Counted from the first letter of the stretch, positions 21,466 through 29,366 are shown. The stretch: DNA of 29,366 nt from Acetatifactor sp. (GCA_016293615.1 JAEDDX010000030.1:1-29366); one strand, 5' to 3'. Notes: generated by a model not told the origin, from the sequence alone. A program made the numbers and translations.

Positions 21466-21494
21466 TTGATATTTCCTGCCGTTTTGCATATAAT
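21466..21494 (+). promoter_or_regulatory. Promoter of the toxin-antitoxin operon
   Basis: TTGATA (21466-21471), a 17-bp spacer and a perfect TATAAT (21489-21494) precede the antitoxin gene by about 50 bp. Confidence 0.75.
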
Positions 21495-21513
21495 AAATAC
21501 GAGTGGCGTTATA

Positions 21514-21531
21514 TTATCATAATAATGATAA
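21514..21531 (+). promoter_or_regulatory. Palindromic operator of the toxin-antitoxin operon
   Basis: TTATCAT-AATA-ATGATAA is a perfect palindrome of two 7-bp arms, between the promoter and the ribosome binding site AAGGAGATGA. Phd/YefM antitoxins bind palindromes at their own promoter, so it is a likely autoregulatory operator. Confidence 0.65.
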
Positions 21532-21543
21532 GGAGATGATTGT

Positions 21544-21804
21544 ATGATACAGATTAAACCAGTATCTGATTTGAGGAACAGATTTACAGAAATTGAAAGC
21601 ATTGTTAAGACAGGAGAGCCGGTGTTTTTAACGAAGAATGGTTATGGTTCCATGGTGGTGCTTAGTATTGAGGCATATTCAAAGCTTACGATGCCTGATG
21701 AAGATGCGCTGGATGTTGCGGATAAGATGGCAGAGGAGACCGGTAGAAGATATACTCATGAGGAGATGTTTTCGAAATTGAGGGAGGCAGTGAATGCTGA
21801 ATGA
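21544..21804 (+). CDS. Phd/YefM-family antitoxin
   Basis: An 86-residue antitoxin. The N-terminal DNA-binding and dimerisation part reads SDLRNRFTEIESIVKTGEPVF and then LTKNGYGSMVVLSIEAY, typical of Phd/YefM proteins. The C-terminal about 35 residues are charged and helical, as expected for the toxin-neutralising tail. AAGGAGATG lies upstream of the ATG. It overlaps the toxin gene by 11 nt, the usual coupled arrangement. Confidence 0.92.
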   Translation: MIQIKPVSDLRNRFTEIESIVKTGEPVFLTKNGYGSMVVLSIEAYSKLTMPDEDALDVADKMAEETGRRYTHEEMFSKLREAVNAE

Positions 21805-22123
21805 TGATTATAAGCTTAGATATTTGCCGCTTTTCTTTGACGATGTAAATAGTATTACATTATATATAAAGAATGTACTGTCTAATCCTAAAGCCGCAAA
21901 TGATTTGATTGATGCTGTTGAAAGAGCGATTTTGGAACGTTTGCCGGTGTGTGAGAGTTTCGAGCCATATCAATCTAAACGAGAACGAAAATATAGGTAT
22001 TATAGAATATATGTTAAGAATTACATTATTTATTATGTTGTTATTGATGATGAAGGACCCGACAGAATAATGGAAGTTAGACGGCTATTATACAATAGAC
22101 GCGACAGAGAGAATTTAGTATAG
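21794..22123 (+). CDS. RelE/ParE-superfamily toxin
   Basis: A 109-residue protein of the RelE/ParE toxin superfamily. Features are YLPLFFDDVNSITLYI near the start, then KAANDLIDAVERAILERL, and a C-terminal YYRIYVKNYIIYYVV and EVRRLLYNRRD. The last block resembles the RLLYGRRD ending of ParE and YoeB relatives. RelE members cut ribosome-bound mRNA and ParE members poison gyrase; the sequence alone does not decide between them, though the ending leans to ParE. The start overlaps the antitoxin gene. The pair lies between two direct repeats derived from tadA. Confidence 0.9.
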   Translation: MLNDDYKLRYLPLFFDDVNSITLYIKNVLSNPKAANDLIDAVERAILERLPVCESFEPYQSKRERKYRYYRIYVKNYIIYYVVIDDEGPDRIMEVRRLLYNRRDRENLV

Positions 22124-22191
22124 ATTCCATGGCTGTGGTGAATATTTTATTATGGTTTCGCGGTCATCTATACCGATGCTGGGGACGATAA

Positions 22192-22265
22192 GTAGGCCAA
22201 TCAGGCCTGCCCGGATTCCTGTATGGAGGGGGTGTCCTCGCTTTTTGCGAGGGCAGCCTCTTTTT
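22192..22265. repeat. Right copy of the repeat, overlapping the tadA 3' end
   Basis: It contains the last about 21 codons of tadA and its stop codon, which lies in the loop of the hairpin GTAGGCC/GGCCTGC. One arm base is changed from the left copy and the T-rich tail is missing, so terminator function here is doubtful. Confidence 0.92.
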
Positions 22266-22740
22266 CTGCCTTGTTGCGGGCGCGAAGCTCGGCGAAAAAG
22301 GTTTTCAGGACCGTGCTGCATTCCGCTTCGAGGATGCCGCCCGTGACGGCGACCTGGTGGTTGAACTCGGGTATGTTCAGGAGGTTTAAGATGGAGCCTG
22401 CGCAGCCGGCCTTCGGGTTCATGCAGCCCATGACGACTTCGGGGATGCGCGCCTGAACGATGGCGCCTGCGCACATTTGGCAGGGCTCTAAGGTGACATA
22501 GAGGGTGCAGCCCTCGAGCCGCCAGTCGCCCATGTATTTGCTCGCTTTGCGGATTGCGGTGATTTCGGCGTGAGACAGGGTGTTTTTGTCGATCTTGCGG
22601 CGGTTGTAGCCGCGGCCGATGATTTTTCCTTCATAGACGATGACGCAGCCGATGGGGACTTCTCCCAGGGCGTACGCCTTTTTTGCAAGCCGTAAGGCTT
22701 CTTTCATATACTTTTCCTGTACACTTTTGATTGCTGCCAT
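22201..22740 (-). CDS. tadA: tRNA-specific adenosine deaminase TadA
   Basis: A 179-residue deaminase that converts the wobble adenosine of tRNA-Arg(ACG) to inosine. The zinc and catalytic motifs are complete: HAE (57-59) and PCQMC (86-90). GEVPIGCVIV and GCMNPKAGCAGS are further TadA blocks. I chose the ATG at 22740, with GGAG 7 nt upstream on the minus strand; a start at 22785 would add 15 residues without support. The C-terminal tail after about residue 155 is Ala/Glu/Lys-rich and is encoded partly by the 74-bp repeat, so the tail is probably not essential. It is a housekeeping gene at the right border of the AT-rich island. Confidence 0.94.
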   Translation of the reverse strand: MAAIKSVQEKYMKEALRLAKKAYALGEVPIGCVIVYEGKIIGRGYNRRKIDKNTLSHAEITAIRKASKYMGDWRLEGCTLYVTLEPCQMCAGAIVQARIPEVVMGCMNPKAGCAGSILNLLNIPEFNHQVAVTGGILEAECSTVLKTFFAELRARNKAEKEAALAKSEDTPSIQESGQA

Positions 22741-22790
22741 CTGTCTGCTCCGTTTTTGCCAAAACCTTGGCATTCCTGCGCGCACAAGGG

Positions 22791-22820
22791 TTGACTTTTT
22801 TCACATAGATATTTTATAGT
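22791..22820 (+). promoter_or_regulatory. Promoter upstream of glgP
   Basis: TTGACT (22791-22796), an 18-bp spacer and TATAGT (22815-22820) form a good promoter reading right. Transcription would begin near 22827, leaving a leader of about 180 nt before the glgP start codon. Confidence 0.7.
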
Positions 22821-22826
22821 ATAAGG

Positions 22827-22971
22827 ATAAAGTTTGCCCGCGTCAAATCCTTTGTGACGGCCGGGAAGGCGTATGACGCAAAAGACATAAGAGACGAAGA
22901 CCGGGCGGGATGCGAAGTTCTGCCCGGCCTGTGAGAAAAATGAAAAATCAAACGGATATGCTGATTTTTTC
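22827..22971 (+). other. Structured leader, possible attenuator or small RNA, upstream of glgP
   Basis: Three stems follow the promoter: GCGTCA/TGACGC (22840-22845 with 22874-22879), CCGGGC/GCCCGG (22901-22906 with 22922-22927, extended by GGA/TTC inside), and GAAAAATCA/TGATTTTTTC (22942-22971). The last has its T-run within the stem, like a terminator. The element could be a glgP regulatory leader or a separate RNA of about 145 nt. I recognise no known riboswitch class. Confidence 0.5.
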
Positions 22972-23007
22972 TTTGGCGCAAGAGCGTCTGCGAAAATGGA
23001 GGATCAT

Positions 23008-25278
23008 ATGAATCTTGAGAGAAAATTAACTGCTTTGACGAAGAAAATGTACGACAAGACCATCAGACAGTGTACGGATGCGGAGGTGTACCACTGCGTA
23101 CTTCAGCTGACCAAGGAGCTGCTTGCGGATAAGCCTGTCATCGAGGGCGGGAAGAAGGTCTACTACATCTCCATGGAGTTTTTAATCGGGAAGCTTCTTT
23201 CCAATAACCTGATCAATCTCGGCATCTATGATGAGATGAAGGCACTTCTGGCAAAGAAAGGCAAGAGCCTTGCAGCGGTCGAGGAGGCGGAGCCTGAACC
23301 GTCGCTCGGAAACGGCGGACTGGGCCGTCTGGCGGCATGCTTTTTGGATTCCATCGCAACCCTGGGACTGCCCGGCGACGGCATCGGTCTGAATTACCAC
23401 TTCGGACTGTTTAAGCAGGTGTTTCAGAAGCATCAGCAGATGGCGGAGAAGAATCCCTGGATTGAGAAGGATTCCTGGCTGAATGAGACCGGGATTGAGT
23501 TTGAGGTGGCATTCGGCGATGGCAAGGTCACTTCCGTGCTTTATGATATGGATGTCGTGGGCTACGGACAGGACCGAAATAAGCTGCATCTGTTTGATCT
23601 GAAGACTGTCGATGAGAGACTGGTTAAGAAGGGCATCAATTTCGACAAGACTGCGTTTGAGAAGAATCTGACTTTATTCTTATATCCCGACGACTCCGAT
23701 GAGGCAGGCAACCTTCTGCGCGTATATCAGGAGTATTTCATGGTCAGCAACGCCGCACAGCTCATTATCAGAGAGCTGAAGGAGAAGGGCGTTGACCTTT
23801 ACAAGATGGATGAGCATGCGGTGATTCAGATCAATGACACGCACCCTACGATGGTCATTCCCGAGCTGATCCGTATCCTGACCTGGGAGGAAGACTTTAC
23901 CATGGAGGACGCCATCCATGTGGTCAGCAGGACCTGTGCCTACACCAACCACACCATTCTCGCGGAAGCGCTTGAGAAGTGGCCTCTTGCCTATATTGAA
24001 AAGGTAGTGCCTCAGCTGGTTCCCATCATCAAGGAACTGAATGCGCGCGTGAAGAAGCAGTACAAGGACCCGAAGGTGCAGATCATCGACGGGAATAAGC
24101 GTGTACATATGGCGCACATAGACATCCACTACGGATTCAGCGTAAACGGTGTCGCTGCGATTCATACGGATATCTTAAAGGAGACCGAGCTTGCCCATTT
24201 CTACAGGCTCTATCCCGAAAAGTTCAATAATAAGACAAACGGCATCACCTTCCGCAGATGGCTGCTGTCCTGCAACAGCGAGCTTGCCGATCTGCTGACC
24301 GGGACCATCGGCGACGGTTATAAGAAGGATGCCAACGAGCTGGAGCGGCTGCTTGAGAAAATCGACGACCGGAATGTCCTGGACGCCATCGATGCCATCA
24401 AGAAGCAGAAGAAGGCAGAGCTTGCGGCTTATATTGAAGAAAAGGAAGGCGTGTGCCTGAATCCGGACTCTGTCTTTGACATTCAGATCAAGCGTCTGCA
24501 TGAGTACAAGAGGCAGCAGATGAATGCCCTGTATATCATTCACAAGTACCTGGAGATCAAGGCCGGCAAGAAGCCCGTCCGCCCCATCAGCTTTATCTTC
24601 GGCGCCAAGGCAGCGCCCGCGTATGTGATCGCCAGAGATATCATCCATCTCTTGCTTGTGCTGTCTGACATCATCAACAATGACCCCGATGTCAGCCCTT
24701 ACATGACGCTTGTGATGGTGGAGAATTACAATGTCAGCTACGCCGAGAAGCTGATCCCTGCCTGTGATATTTCCGAGCAGATTTCCCTGGCTTCCAAGGA
24801 GGCTTCCGGCACCGGCAATATGAAGTTCATGTTAAACGGCGCGGTGACTCTGGGAACGAGCGACGGCGCAAATGTGGAGATCCATGAGCTGGTCGGCGAT
24901 GACAATATCTATATTTTCGGTAAGGATTCCGACACTGTCATCGGGCACTATGCGAAGGCAGACTATGTTTCGAGGGATTACTATGAGAACAGCGAAGTCA
25001 TCCGGGAAGCGGTGGATTTTATCGTAAGCAAACCGGTGATGAAGCTTGGCAACAGAGAGAATCTCTTACGACTTTACAACGAACTTCTGAACAAAGACTG
25101 GTTTATGACGCTTCTGGATCTGGAGGAGTACATTGAGGTCAAGGACCGCATGCTTGCGGACTTCGAAGACAGAGAAAAATGGAAGAGAATGATGCTTGTG
25201 AACATTGCGAAGGCGGGCTTCTTCTCCTCTGACAGAACCATCGCAGAATACAATGCCGATATCTGGCACTTGGGCTAA
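23008..25278 (+). CDS. glgP: Glycogen/alpha-glucan phosphorylase
   Basis: A 756-residue phosphorylase that releases glucose-1-phosphate from the non-reducing ends of glycogen or maltodextrin. Family blocks are complete: SLGNGGLGRLAACFLDS early on, INDTHPTM, IKRLHEYKRQ, and the cofactor site EASGTGNMKFMLNGA in which Lys606 would hold pyridoxal phosphate. GTSDGANVEI follows. The ATG at 23008 has GGAGG 5 nt upstream; an in-frame ATG at 22996 overlaps that site and is unlikely. malQ follows after 29 nt, so the two enzymes are probably co-transcribed for alpha-glucan breakdown. A structured leader precedes it. Confidence 0.96.
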   Translation: MNLERKLTALTKKMYDKTIRQCTDAEVYHCVLQLTKELLADKPVIEGGKKVYYISMEFLIGKLLSNNLINLGIYDEMKALLAKKGKSLAAVEEAEPEPSLGNGGLGRLAACFLDSIATLGLPGDGIGLNYHFGLFKQVFQKHQQMAEKNPWIEKDSWLNETGIEFEVAFGDGKVTSVLYDMDVVGYGQDRNKLHLFDLKTVDERLVKKGINFDKTAFEKNLTLFLYPDDSDEAGNLLRVYQEYFMVSNAAQLIIRELKEKGVDLYKMDEHAVIQINDTHPTMVIPELIRILTWEEDFTMEDAIHVVSRTCAYTNHTILAEALEKWPLAYIEKVVPQLVPIIKELNARVKKQYKDPKVQIIDGNKRVHMAHIDIHYGFSVNGVAAIHTDILKETELAHFYRLYPEKFNNKTNGITFRRWLLSCNSELADLLTGTIGDGYKKDANELERLLEKIDDRNVLDAIDAIKKQKKAELAAYIEEKEGVCLNPDSVFDIQIKRLHEYKRQQMNALYIIHKYLEIKAGKKPVRPISFIFGAKAAPAYVIARDIIHLLLVLSDIINNDPDVSPYMTLVMVENYNVSYAEKLIPACDISEQISLASKEASGTGNMKFMLNGAVTLGTSDGANVEIHELVGDDNIYIFGKDSDTVIGHYAKADYVSRDYYENSEVIREAVDFIVSKPVMKLGNRENLLRLYNELLNKDWFMTLLDLEEYIEVKDRMLADFEDREKWKRMMLVNIAKAGFFSSDRTIAEYNADIWHLG

Positions 25279-25307
25279 GGGGCCGGCAGGAAAGGTTGGA
25301 ACATATC

Positions 25308-26816
25308 ATGAGAGCAAGCGGCATTTTGATGCCTATTTCAAGTTTACCCTCTGCATACGGAATCGGTTGCTTCTCGAAGGAAGCATATGAATTTGCGGAG
25401 GCGTGCGGCAAAGCCGGACAGACTTACTGGCAGATTCTGCCCCTGGGTCCGACCGGTTACGGAGATTCCCCTTACCAGTCCTTCTCGACCTTTGCGGGGA
25501 ATCCCTATTTTATCGATTTGGAAGAGCTGATCGGGAGCGGTCTGCTCACGAAACAGGAGTGCGACAGCGTCGATTTCGGCTCTGACCCGGAGGATATCGA
25601 TTACGAAAAACTCTATGCCGGGCGGAAGGAGCTGCTGCAGCTTGCCTATCGCAGGAGCAACATTGCCGGGGATAAGGCGTTTTTGAGGTTTGTCAAAAAG
25701 AATGCATACTGGCTGGACGACTATGCCCTCTACATGGCAGTCAAGAACCATTTCGGGGATGTCTGCTGGGCAGAGTGGGACGAGGATATCAGACTGCGCG
25801 ATAAGAAAGCCATGCTGCGGTATCGGGAGCTGCTGGCGGACGAGATCCGGTTTTATCAGTTTCAGCAGTATCTGTTTTTCACCCAGTGGGAGAAGCTGAA
25901 AACCTACGCCAATGCGCGGGGCGTCAAGATCGTGGGAGATATCCCGATCTATGTGGCGTATGACAGCGCAGATGCGTGGGCGAATCCGAGATTGTTCCAA
26001 TTTGACAGGGACTGCCGGCCGATCAAGGTGGCAGGCTGTCCTCCCGATGCGTTTGCCAAGACCGGACAGCTCTGGGGCAATCCTCTGTACGACTGGCCGA
26101 AACATAAAAAGACCGGTTACGCCTGGTGGATGAAGCGCATGACCATGTGCTTTGAACTGTATGATGTAGTGCGAATCGACCATTTCAGGGGCTTCGACTC
26201 TTACTATGCGATTCCCGCGGGGGATACCACGGCGGAATTCGGAAGCTGGGAGCCGGGACCCGGAGCGGAATTGTTCAAGACGATGCGAGAGAAACTGGGC
26301 GAGAAGGCAGTGATTGCCGAGGACCTCGGCTTTTTGACGGAGTCTGTCATTGCGATGGTGAAGGAAAGCGGTTTTCCTAGCATGAAGGTGCTGCAGTTTG
26401 CCTTCGACTCCGATGCGCAGAATGCTTATCTGCCGCATCATTATCACAAAAACTGCGTGGTGTACACCGGTACCCACGACAATGATACGGTGGTCGGCTG
26501 GTATCAGGGACTGAACCGTAAGACGAAGAAACATGTAAAACAATATTTGAATCTCACACGGGCAAACGATCAGACGCTCACCCGGGCAATGATCCGCTGC
26601 GCGATGGCGAGCGTGGCTGATATGTGTATTGTACCGATGCAGGATTATCTGTGTCTGGGTTCGCAGGCGCGTATCAATACGCCGTCTACTCTGGGCGGAA
26701 ACTGGTGCTGGAGAATGCAGAAGGGAGCCTTCACGGAGGAACTGATCGGGGAAATCCGGGACTTGACGGCTCTTTACGCAAGAGCACCCGTGGGGGATGG
26801 AAAGAAAGAATCATAG
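25308..26816 (+). CDS. malQ: 4-alpha-glucanotransferase (amylomaltase)
   Basis: A 502-residue glycoside hydrolase family 77 enzyme that transfers glucan segments between maltodextrins, supplying chains long enough for the phosphorylase. It begins with RASGILMPISSLPSAYGIG and LPLGPTGYGDSPYQS. Catalytic residues fit the family: Asp291 in VRIDHFRGFDSYY, Glu338 in AEDLGFLT and Asp391 in THDNDT. The C-terminus has NTPSTLGGNWCWR. I take the ATG at 25308; GGAAAGG lies 12 nt upstream, slightly far, and the alternative TTG at 25296 directly abuts it. It is the second gene of the glgP operon. Confidence 0.95.
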   Translation: MRASGILMPISSLPSAYGIGCFSKEAYEFAEACGKAGQTYWQILPLGPTGYGDSPYQSFSTFAGNPYFIDLEELIGSGLLTKQECDSVDFGSDPEDIDYEKLYAGRKELLQLAYRRSNIAGDKAFLRFVKKNAYWLDDYALYMAVKNHFGDVCWAEWDEDIRLRDKKAMLRYRELLADEIRFYQFQQYLFFTQWEKLKTYANARGVKIVGDIPIYVAYDSADAWANPRLFQFDRDCRPIKVAGCPPDAFAKTGQLWGNPLYDWPKHKKTGYAWWMKRMTMCFELYDVVRIDHFRGFDSYYAIPAGDTTAEFGSWEPGPGAELFKTMREKLGEKAVIAEDLGFLTESVIAMVKESGFPSMKVLQFAFDSDAQNAYLPHHYHKNCVVYTGTHDNDTVVGWYQGLNRKTKKHVKQYLNLTRANDQTLTRAMIRCAMASVADMCIVPMQDYLCLGSQARINTPSTLGGNWCWRMQKGAFTEELIGEIRDLTALYARAPVGDGKKES

Positions 26817-26823
26817 GTTTGTT

Positions 26824-28212
26824 ATGAAAAATTTATACAGGAAACTGATAGGAGACAAGACCTTTTACCTCATGGTTTTAGGCGTTGTGGTTCCCATTGT
26901 CGTGCAGAACGGCATCACCAACTTCGTGGGCCTTCTGGACAATATTATGGTGGGACGAATCGGAACGGAGCAGATGTCCGGCATTGCCATTGTCAACCAG
27001 CTGCTGATGGTGTTCAATCTGGCGATCTTCGGCGCCATCTCGGGTGCGGGCATCTTCGGCGCCCAGTATTTCGGCTGTAAGAATCACGAGGGCGTCCGCC
27101 AGACCTTCCGCTTCAAAATCTATATTTGTGCCCTGCTTGTCATCGCGGGAATACTGATTCTGACACTCAAGGGAGAGTCGTTGATTCTGCTGTATCTGCA
27201 TGGCGAGGGCAACGGGGAGGCTCTGGATGCCACCCTGCAGTATGGTTTGCGCTATCTGGCTGTGATGCTGGCGGGACTGCCGCCGTTTGTCATCGAGGAG
27301 ATCTATGCGAGCACGCTTCGTGAGTGCGGCGAGACGAAGGTTCCCATGGCAGCAGGCATCGTTGCCGTGTTCGTGAACCTGATTTTGAATTATCTGTTGA
27401 TTTTCGGTAACTTCGGATGCCCGAAGCTGGGCGTGGCGGGCGCAGCCGTTGCGACTGTGATTTCCAGATTTGTACAGATGGCGATCGTCATCGTGTGGAC
27501 GCACAGGCATACCGAACGGATGCCTTTTGCGGAAGGCGTTTACAGAAAGCTTGGAATCCCCGCTGCATTGACGGCCAAGATCATCACGAAGGGCATGCCC
27601 CTGATGTGCAACGAGATCCTCTGGTCGGCAGGCATCGCAATCCTCAATCAGTGTTATTCGACCAGAGGTCTGGAAGCGGTTGCGGCGCAGAATATTTCCA
27701 CTACGATCACCAATCTGTTCAATGTCGTGTTTGTTGCACTGGGAAGCTCCATCTCGATCATTGTCGGACAGCTCCTCGGTGCCGGCAAACTGAAGGAGGC
27801 CGAGGATACCAATACGAAGCTGATCGCGTTCTCGGTCGGCTCCTGCCTGGCCCTCGGCTCGCTGCTGGCGCTCCTGGCACCCTTATTCCCGGCGTTTTAC
27901 AACACCTACGACGAGGTGCGCACGCTCGCAACACAGCTGCTTCGGGTCTCTGCCTGCTTCATGCCGTTTCACGCCTTTATGCACGCCTCGTACTTTACCT
28001 TAAGAACCGGAGGAAAGACCATCATTACCTTCCTGTTCGACAGCGTGTTCCTGTGGGTGGTATCCGTACCGGCAGCCTATGTCTTAAGCCGCTATACGGC
28101 AATCAACATCCTGCTGCTCGTCATCAGCATTTCGCTGCTGGACATCATCAAGTGTGTCATCGGCTTCGTCCTGGTGAAAAAGGGTGTCTGGATCAACAAT
28201 ATCGTGGAGTAA
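26824..28212 (+). CDS. MATE-family multidrug/cation efflux protein
   Basis: A 462-residue membrane protein with twelve hydrophobic segments in two similar halves, matching MATE transporters in length and layout. VVPIVVQNGITNFVGLLDN and MVGRIGTEQMSGIAIVNQ are typical of the first two helices. MATE pumps expel organic cations or drugs in exchange for sodium or protons; the substrate here is unknown. The ATG at 26824, with AGG 6 nt upstream, leaves a 7-nt gap after malQ; an ATG at 26797 lies inside malQ. It is probably co-transcribed with glgP and malQ although no metabolic link is evident. Its stop lies 2 nt from that of the convergent ldhA. Confidence 0.93.
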   Translation: MKNLYRKLIGDKTFYLMVLGVVVPIVVQNGITNFVGLLDNIMVGRIGTEQMSGIAIVNQLLMVFNLAIFGAISGAGIFGAQYFGCKNHEGVRQTFRFKIYICALLVIAGILILTLKGESLILLYLHGEGNGEALDATLQYGLRYLAVMLAGLPPFVIEEIYASTLRECGETKVPMAAGIVAVFVNLILNYLLIFGNFGCPKLGVAGAAVATVISRFVQMAIVIVWTHRHTERMPFAEGVYRKLGIPAALTAKIITKGMPLMCNEILWSAGIAILNQCYSTRGLEAVAAQNISTTITNLFNVVFVALGSSISIIVGQLLGAGKLKEAEDTNTKLIAFSVGSCLALGSLLALLAPLFPAFYNTYDEVRTLATQLLRVSACFMPFHAFMHASYFTLRTGGKTIITFLFDSVFLWVVSVPAAYVLSRYTAINILLLVISISLLDIIKCVIGFVLVKKGVWINNIVE

Positions 28213-28214
28213 CT

Positions 28215-29201
28215 TTATACATCGTTTTGAGAAGCGCGACCCTGCAGATAGTCCATGGCATTCTGCAGGGTTGTTTCTGCGATGGAGGAAAGCGCTTCCC
28301 TTGTGAAAAAGCCCTGATGAGAGGTAATGATCACATTGGGGAAGGAGAGAAGGCGCGCGGTGGTGGAGTGCTCGAGAATCTCGTCGGAGCGGTCCTCGAA
28401 TACATTGTTGGTCTCCTCCTCGTACACATCCAGGCCCACGCCGGCAAATTTGCGCATGCGGATGCCTTCGATGAGGTCCGCGGTCTTGACCAAAGCGCCT
28501 CTCGAGGTGTTGACGAGGATGCAGCCGTCCTTCATCTTTTTGATGGTGTCGAGATTGATCAGGTGGTAGGTGTCGTCCGTGAGAGGGCAGTGCAGGGAGA
28601 TCAGGTCACTTTCGGACAGAAGCTCCTCGAGTGTAACATAGGTTACGATGCCCTCCAGAGAAGGATTCTGATAGACATCGTACGCCATGACCTTCATGCC
28701 GAAACCGTGACAGATGCGCGCCATGGCAGCGCCGATCTTACCGGTTCCGATGATGCCGGCCTTTTTCTCATAGAAGTTAAAGCCCATCAGACCGTTTAAG
28801 CTGAAATCGTTCTCACGCACCTTGTTGTATGCCTTGCAGAGTCTTCTGTTGCAGGCGAGGGCGAGCGCCATGGCGTGCTCTGCCACCGCTTCGGGAGAGT
28901 AGCCGGGAACGCGCATCACGCGGATGCCGAGCTTTTTTGCCTCTTCGAGGTCAACATTGTTAAAGCCTGCGCAGCGAAGCAGCAGCAGCCGGACACCCTT
29001 TTTGTGCAGAATCCGCAGGGCCCCGGCACTTGCGTCGGAGCTGACGAACGCGCAGACCGCATCGAAGCCTTCCGCAAGTGCGGCGGTACGGCTGTCGAGG
29101 TCTGAGGCTACAAATTCAACCGATATCTCGGGAAAAGCGCTCAGCGCATTTTCAAAGGACAGTTTGTCGTATGCTTTTGCATCATAAAATAAAATATTCA
29201 T
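28215..29201 (-). CDS. ldhA: D-lactate dehydrogenase, LdhA type
   Basis: A 328-residue NAD-dependent D-2-hydroxyacid dehydrogenase that reduces pyruvate to D-lactate. The nucleotide-binding motif is GTGKIG (152-157). The catalytic triad is visible: Arg234 in NTSRGAL, Glu263 in GLDVYEEE and His295 in TSHQGFF, close to the positions known in D-LDHs. LRCAGFNNVDL (75-85) and PGYSPEAVAEHA are near-identical to E. coli LdhA blocks. I chose the ATG at 29201, after a minus-strand AAAGGGG; the longer frame from 29237 lacks a site. It would recycle NADH in fermentation. It is convergent with the MATE gene, with no room for a separate terminator between the stops. Confidence 0.94.
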   Translation of the reverse strand: MNILFYDAKAYDKLSFENALSAFPEISVEFVASDLDSRTAALAEGFDAVCAFVSSDASAGALRILHKKGVRLLLLRCAGFNNVDLEEAKKLGIRVMRVPGYSPEAVAEHAMALALACNRRLCKAYNKVRENDFSLNGLMGFNFYEKKAGIIGTGKIGAAMARICHGFGMKVMAYDVYQNPSLEGIVTYVTLEELLSESDLISLHCPLTDDTYHLINLDTIKKMKDGCILVNTSRGALVKTADLIEGIRMRKFAGVGLDVYEEETNNVFEDRSDEILEHSTTARLLSFPNVIITSHQGFFTREALSSIAETTLQNAMDYLQGRASQNDV

Positions 29202-29255
29202 AGGAACCCCTTTCGTGACGGCAAATGATCCGTTCATACTATGTGTAACATCATC

Positions 29256-29264
29256 AGTATAGCA
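29256..29264 (-). promoter_or_regulatory. Extended -10 promoter of ldhA
   Basis: On the minus strand TGCTATACT forms an extended -10 about 55 bp before the ldhA start codon. No good -35 lies 17 bp upstream; TTGACC is 23 bp away. The region further up (29270-29366) has two TTGAC elements and the palindrome TTGAAC-C-GTTCAA (29348-29360), which may be regulator sites. Confidence 0.5.
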
Positions 29265-29366
29265 CAGAAAACTTTCTCTATACAGGTCAATATTTGTCGA
29301 AAACAGTCAACATGCAAATTTCGGCTCAACGGTGTAGCCTTTTCGTTTTGAACGGTTCAAGCATAT

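Larger units (their letters stand above)
16783..22191. other. AT-rich island, probably acquired
   Basis: From about 16.45 kb to the second copy of the tadA-end repeat at 22192, base composition is visibly much more AT-rich than the flanking genes, and codon choice favours A/T endings and AGA/ATA. The island contains the control region, the UbiA-HAD-GT cassette, a MerR regulator and a toxin-antitoxin pair. No integrase or transposase is visible in it. The right boundary is marked by a direct repeat; the left lies between the acyltransferase terminator and the broken XRE gene. Confidence 0.65.

Noticed and set aside
22827..22890. Cyclic di-GMP (GEMM) riboswitch suggested by TGACGCAAAAG
   Set aside because: The paired stems and the conserved receptor-loop bases of that class are not present; only a few bases match.
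27417..28799. Open frame of about 460 codons on the plus strand
   Set aside because: It runs out of frame through the MATE gene and antisense to ldhA, both of which are clear genes; its composition is not protein-like.

Overview
The window looks like chromosome from a Gram-positive anaerobe of the class Clostridia, most likely Lachnospiraceae. This is inferred from gene content and mid-range GC (a CdaR/PucR-type regulator, anaerobic radical SAM enzymes, a glgP-malQ pair, an LdhA-type D-lactate dehydrogenase, lipoproteins with bacterial lipoboxes and strong purine-rich ribosome binding sites). No rRNA or tRNA gene is visible. One structural RNA, the signal recognition particle RNA, lies on the minus strand near 13.0 kb.

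Left part (1-10.2 kb, all plus strand). It opens with a duplicated cluster of GAA-loop hairpins, followed by a CdaR-like regulator and a conserved protein of unknown function whose ribosome binding site lies inside a terminator-like hairpin. A tightly coupled five-gene operon follows (2553-10184): a lipoprotein solute-binding protein, a fused two-domain permease, an ATPase, a membrane-anchored seven-bladed propeller protein, and a 1144-residue membrane protein with tandem repeats and a Gly/Pro-rich tail. The last four genes are joined by GTGA, GTGA and ATGA start/stop overlaps.

Middle part (10.2-16.4 kb). On the minus strand are a PflX-like radical SAM protein, a lipoprotein serpin and the SRP RNA with a near-consensus promoter. 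On the plus strand are a 5'-truncated radical SAM gene, an intact HemN-like radical SAM gene, and an acyltransferase with a zinc ribbon, ending at a strong terminator.

Island (about 16.4-22.2 kb). Base composition becomes clearly AT-rich. The segment holds a frameshifted XRE regulator, a control region with repeated operator-like sites, and a three-gene cassette: a UbiA-family polyprenyl-phosphate phosphoribosyltransferase, a HAD phosphatase and a GT-C-like membrane protein. I read the cassette as making a lipid-linked pentofuranose and transferring it to a surface glycan. A short MerR regulator and a Phd/ParE-type toxin-antitoxin pair follow. The toxin-antitoxin pair lies between two 74-bp direct repeats (71/74 identical) that duplicate the 3' end and terminator of the neighbouring tadA gene, which suggests a small inserted element.

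Right part (22.2-29.4 kb). This is housekeeping and carbon metabolism: tadA (minus), then a glgP-malQ-MATE operon behind a long structured leader, and a convergent ldhA (minus). GlgP and MalQ together degrade and remodel alpha-glucans, and LdhA would dispose of fermentation electrons.
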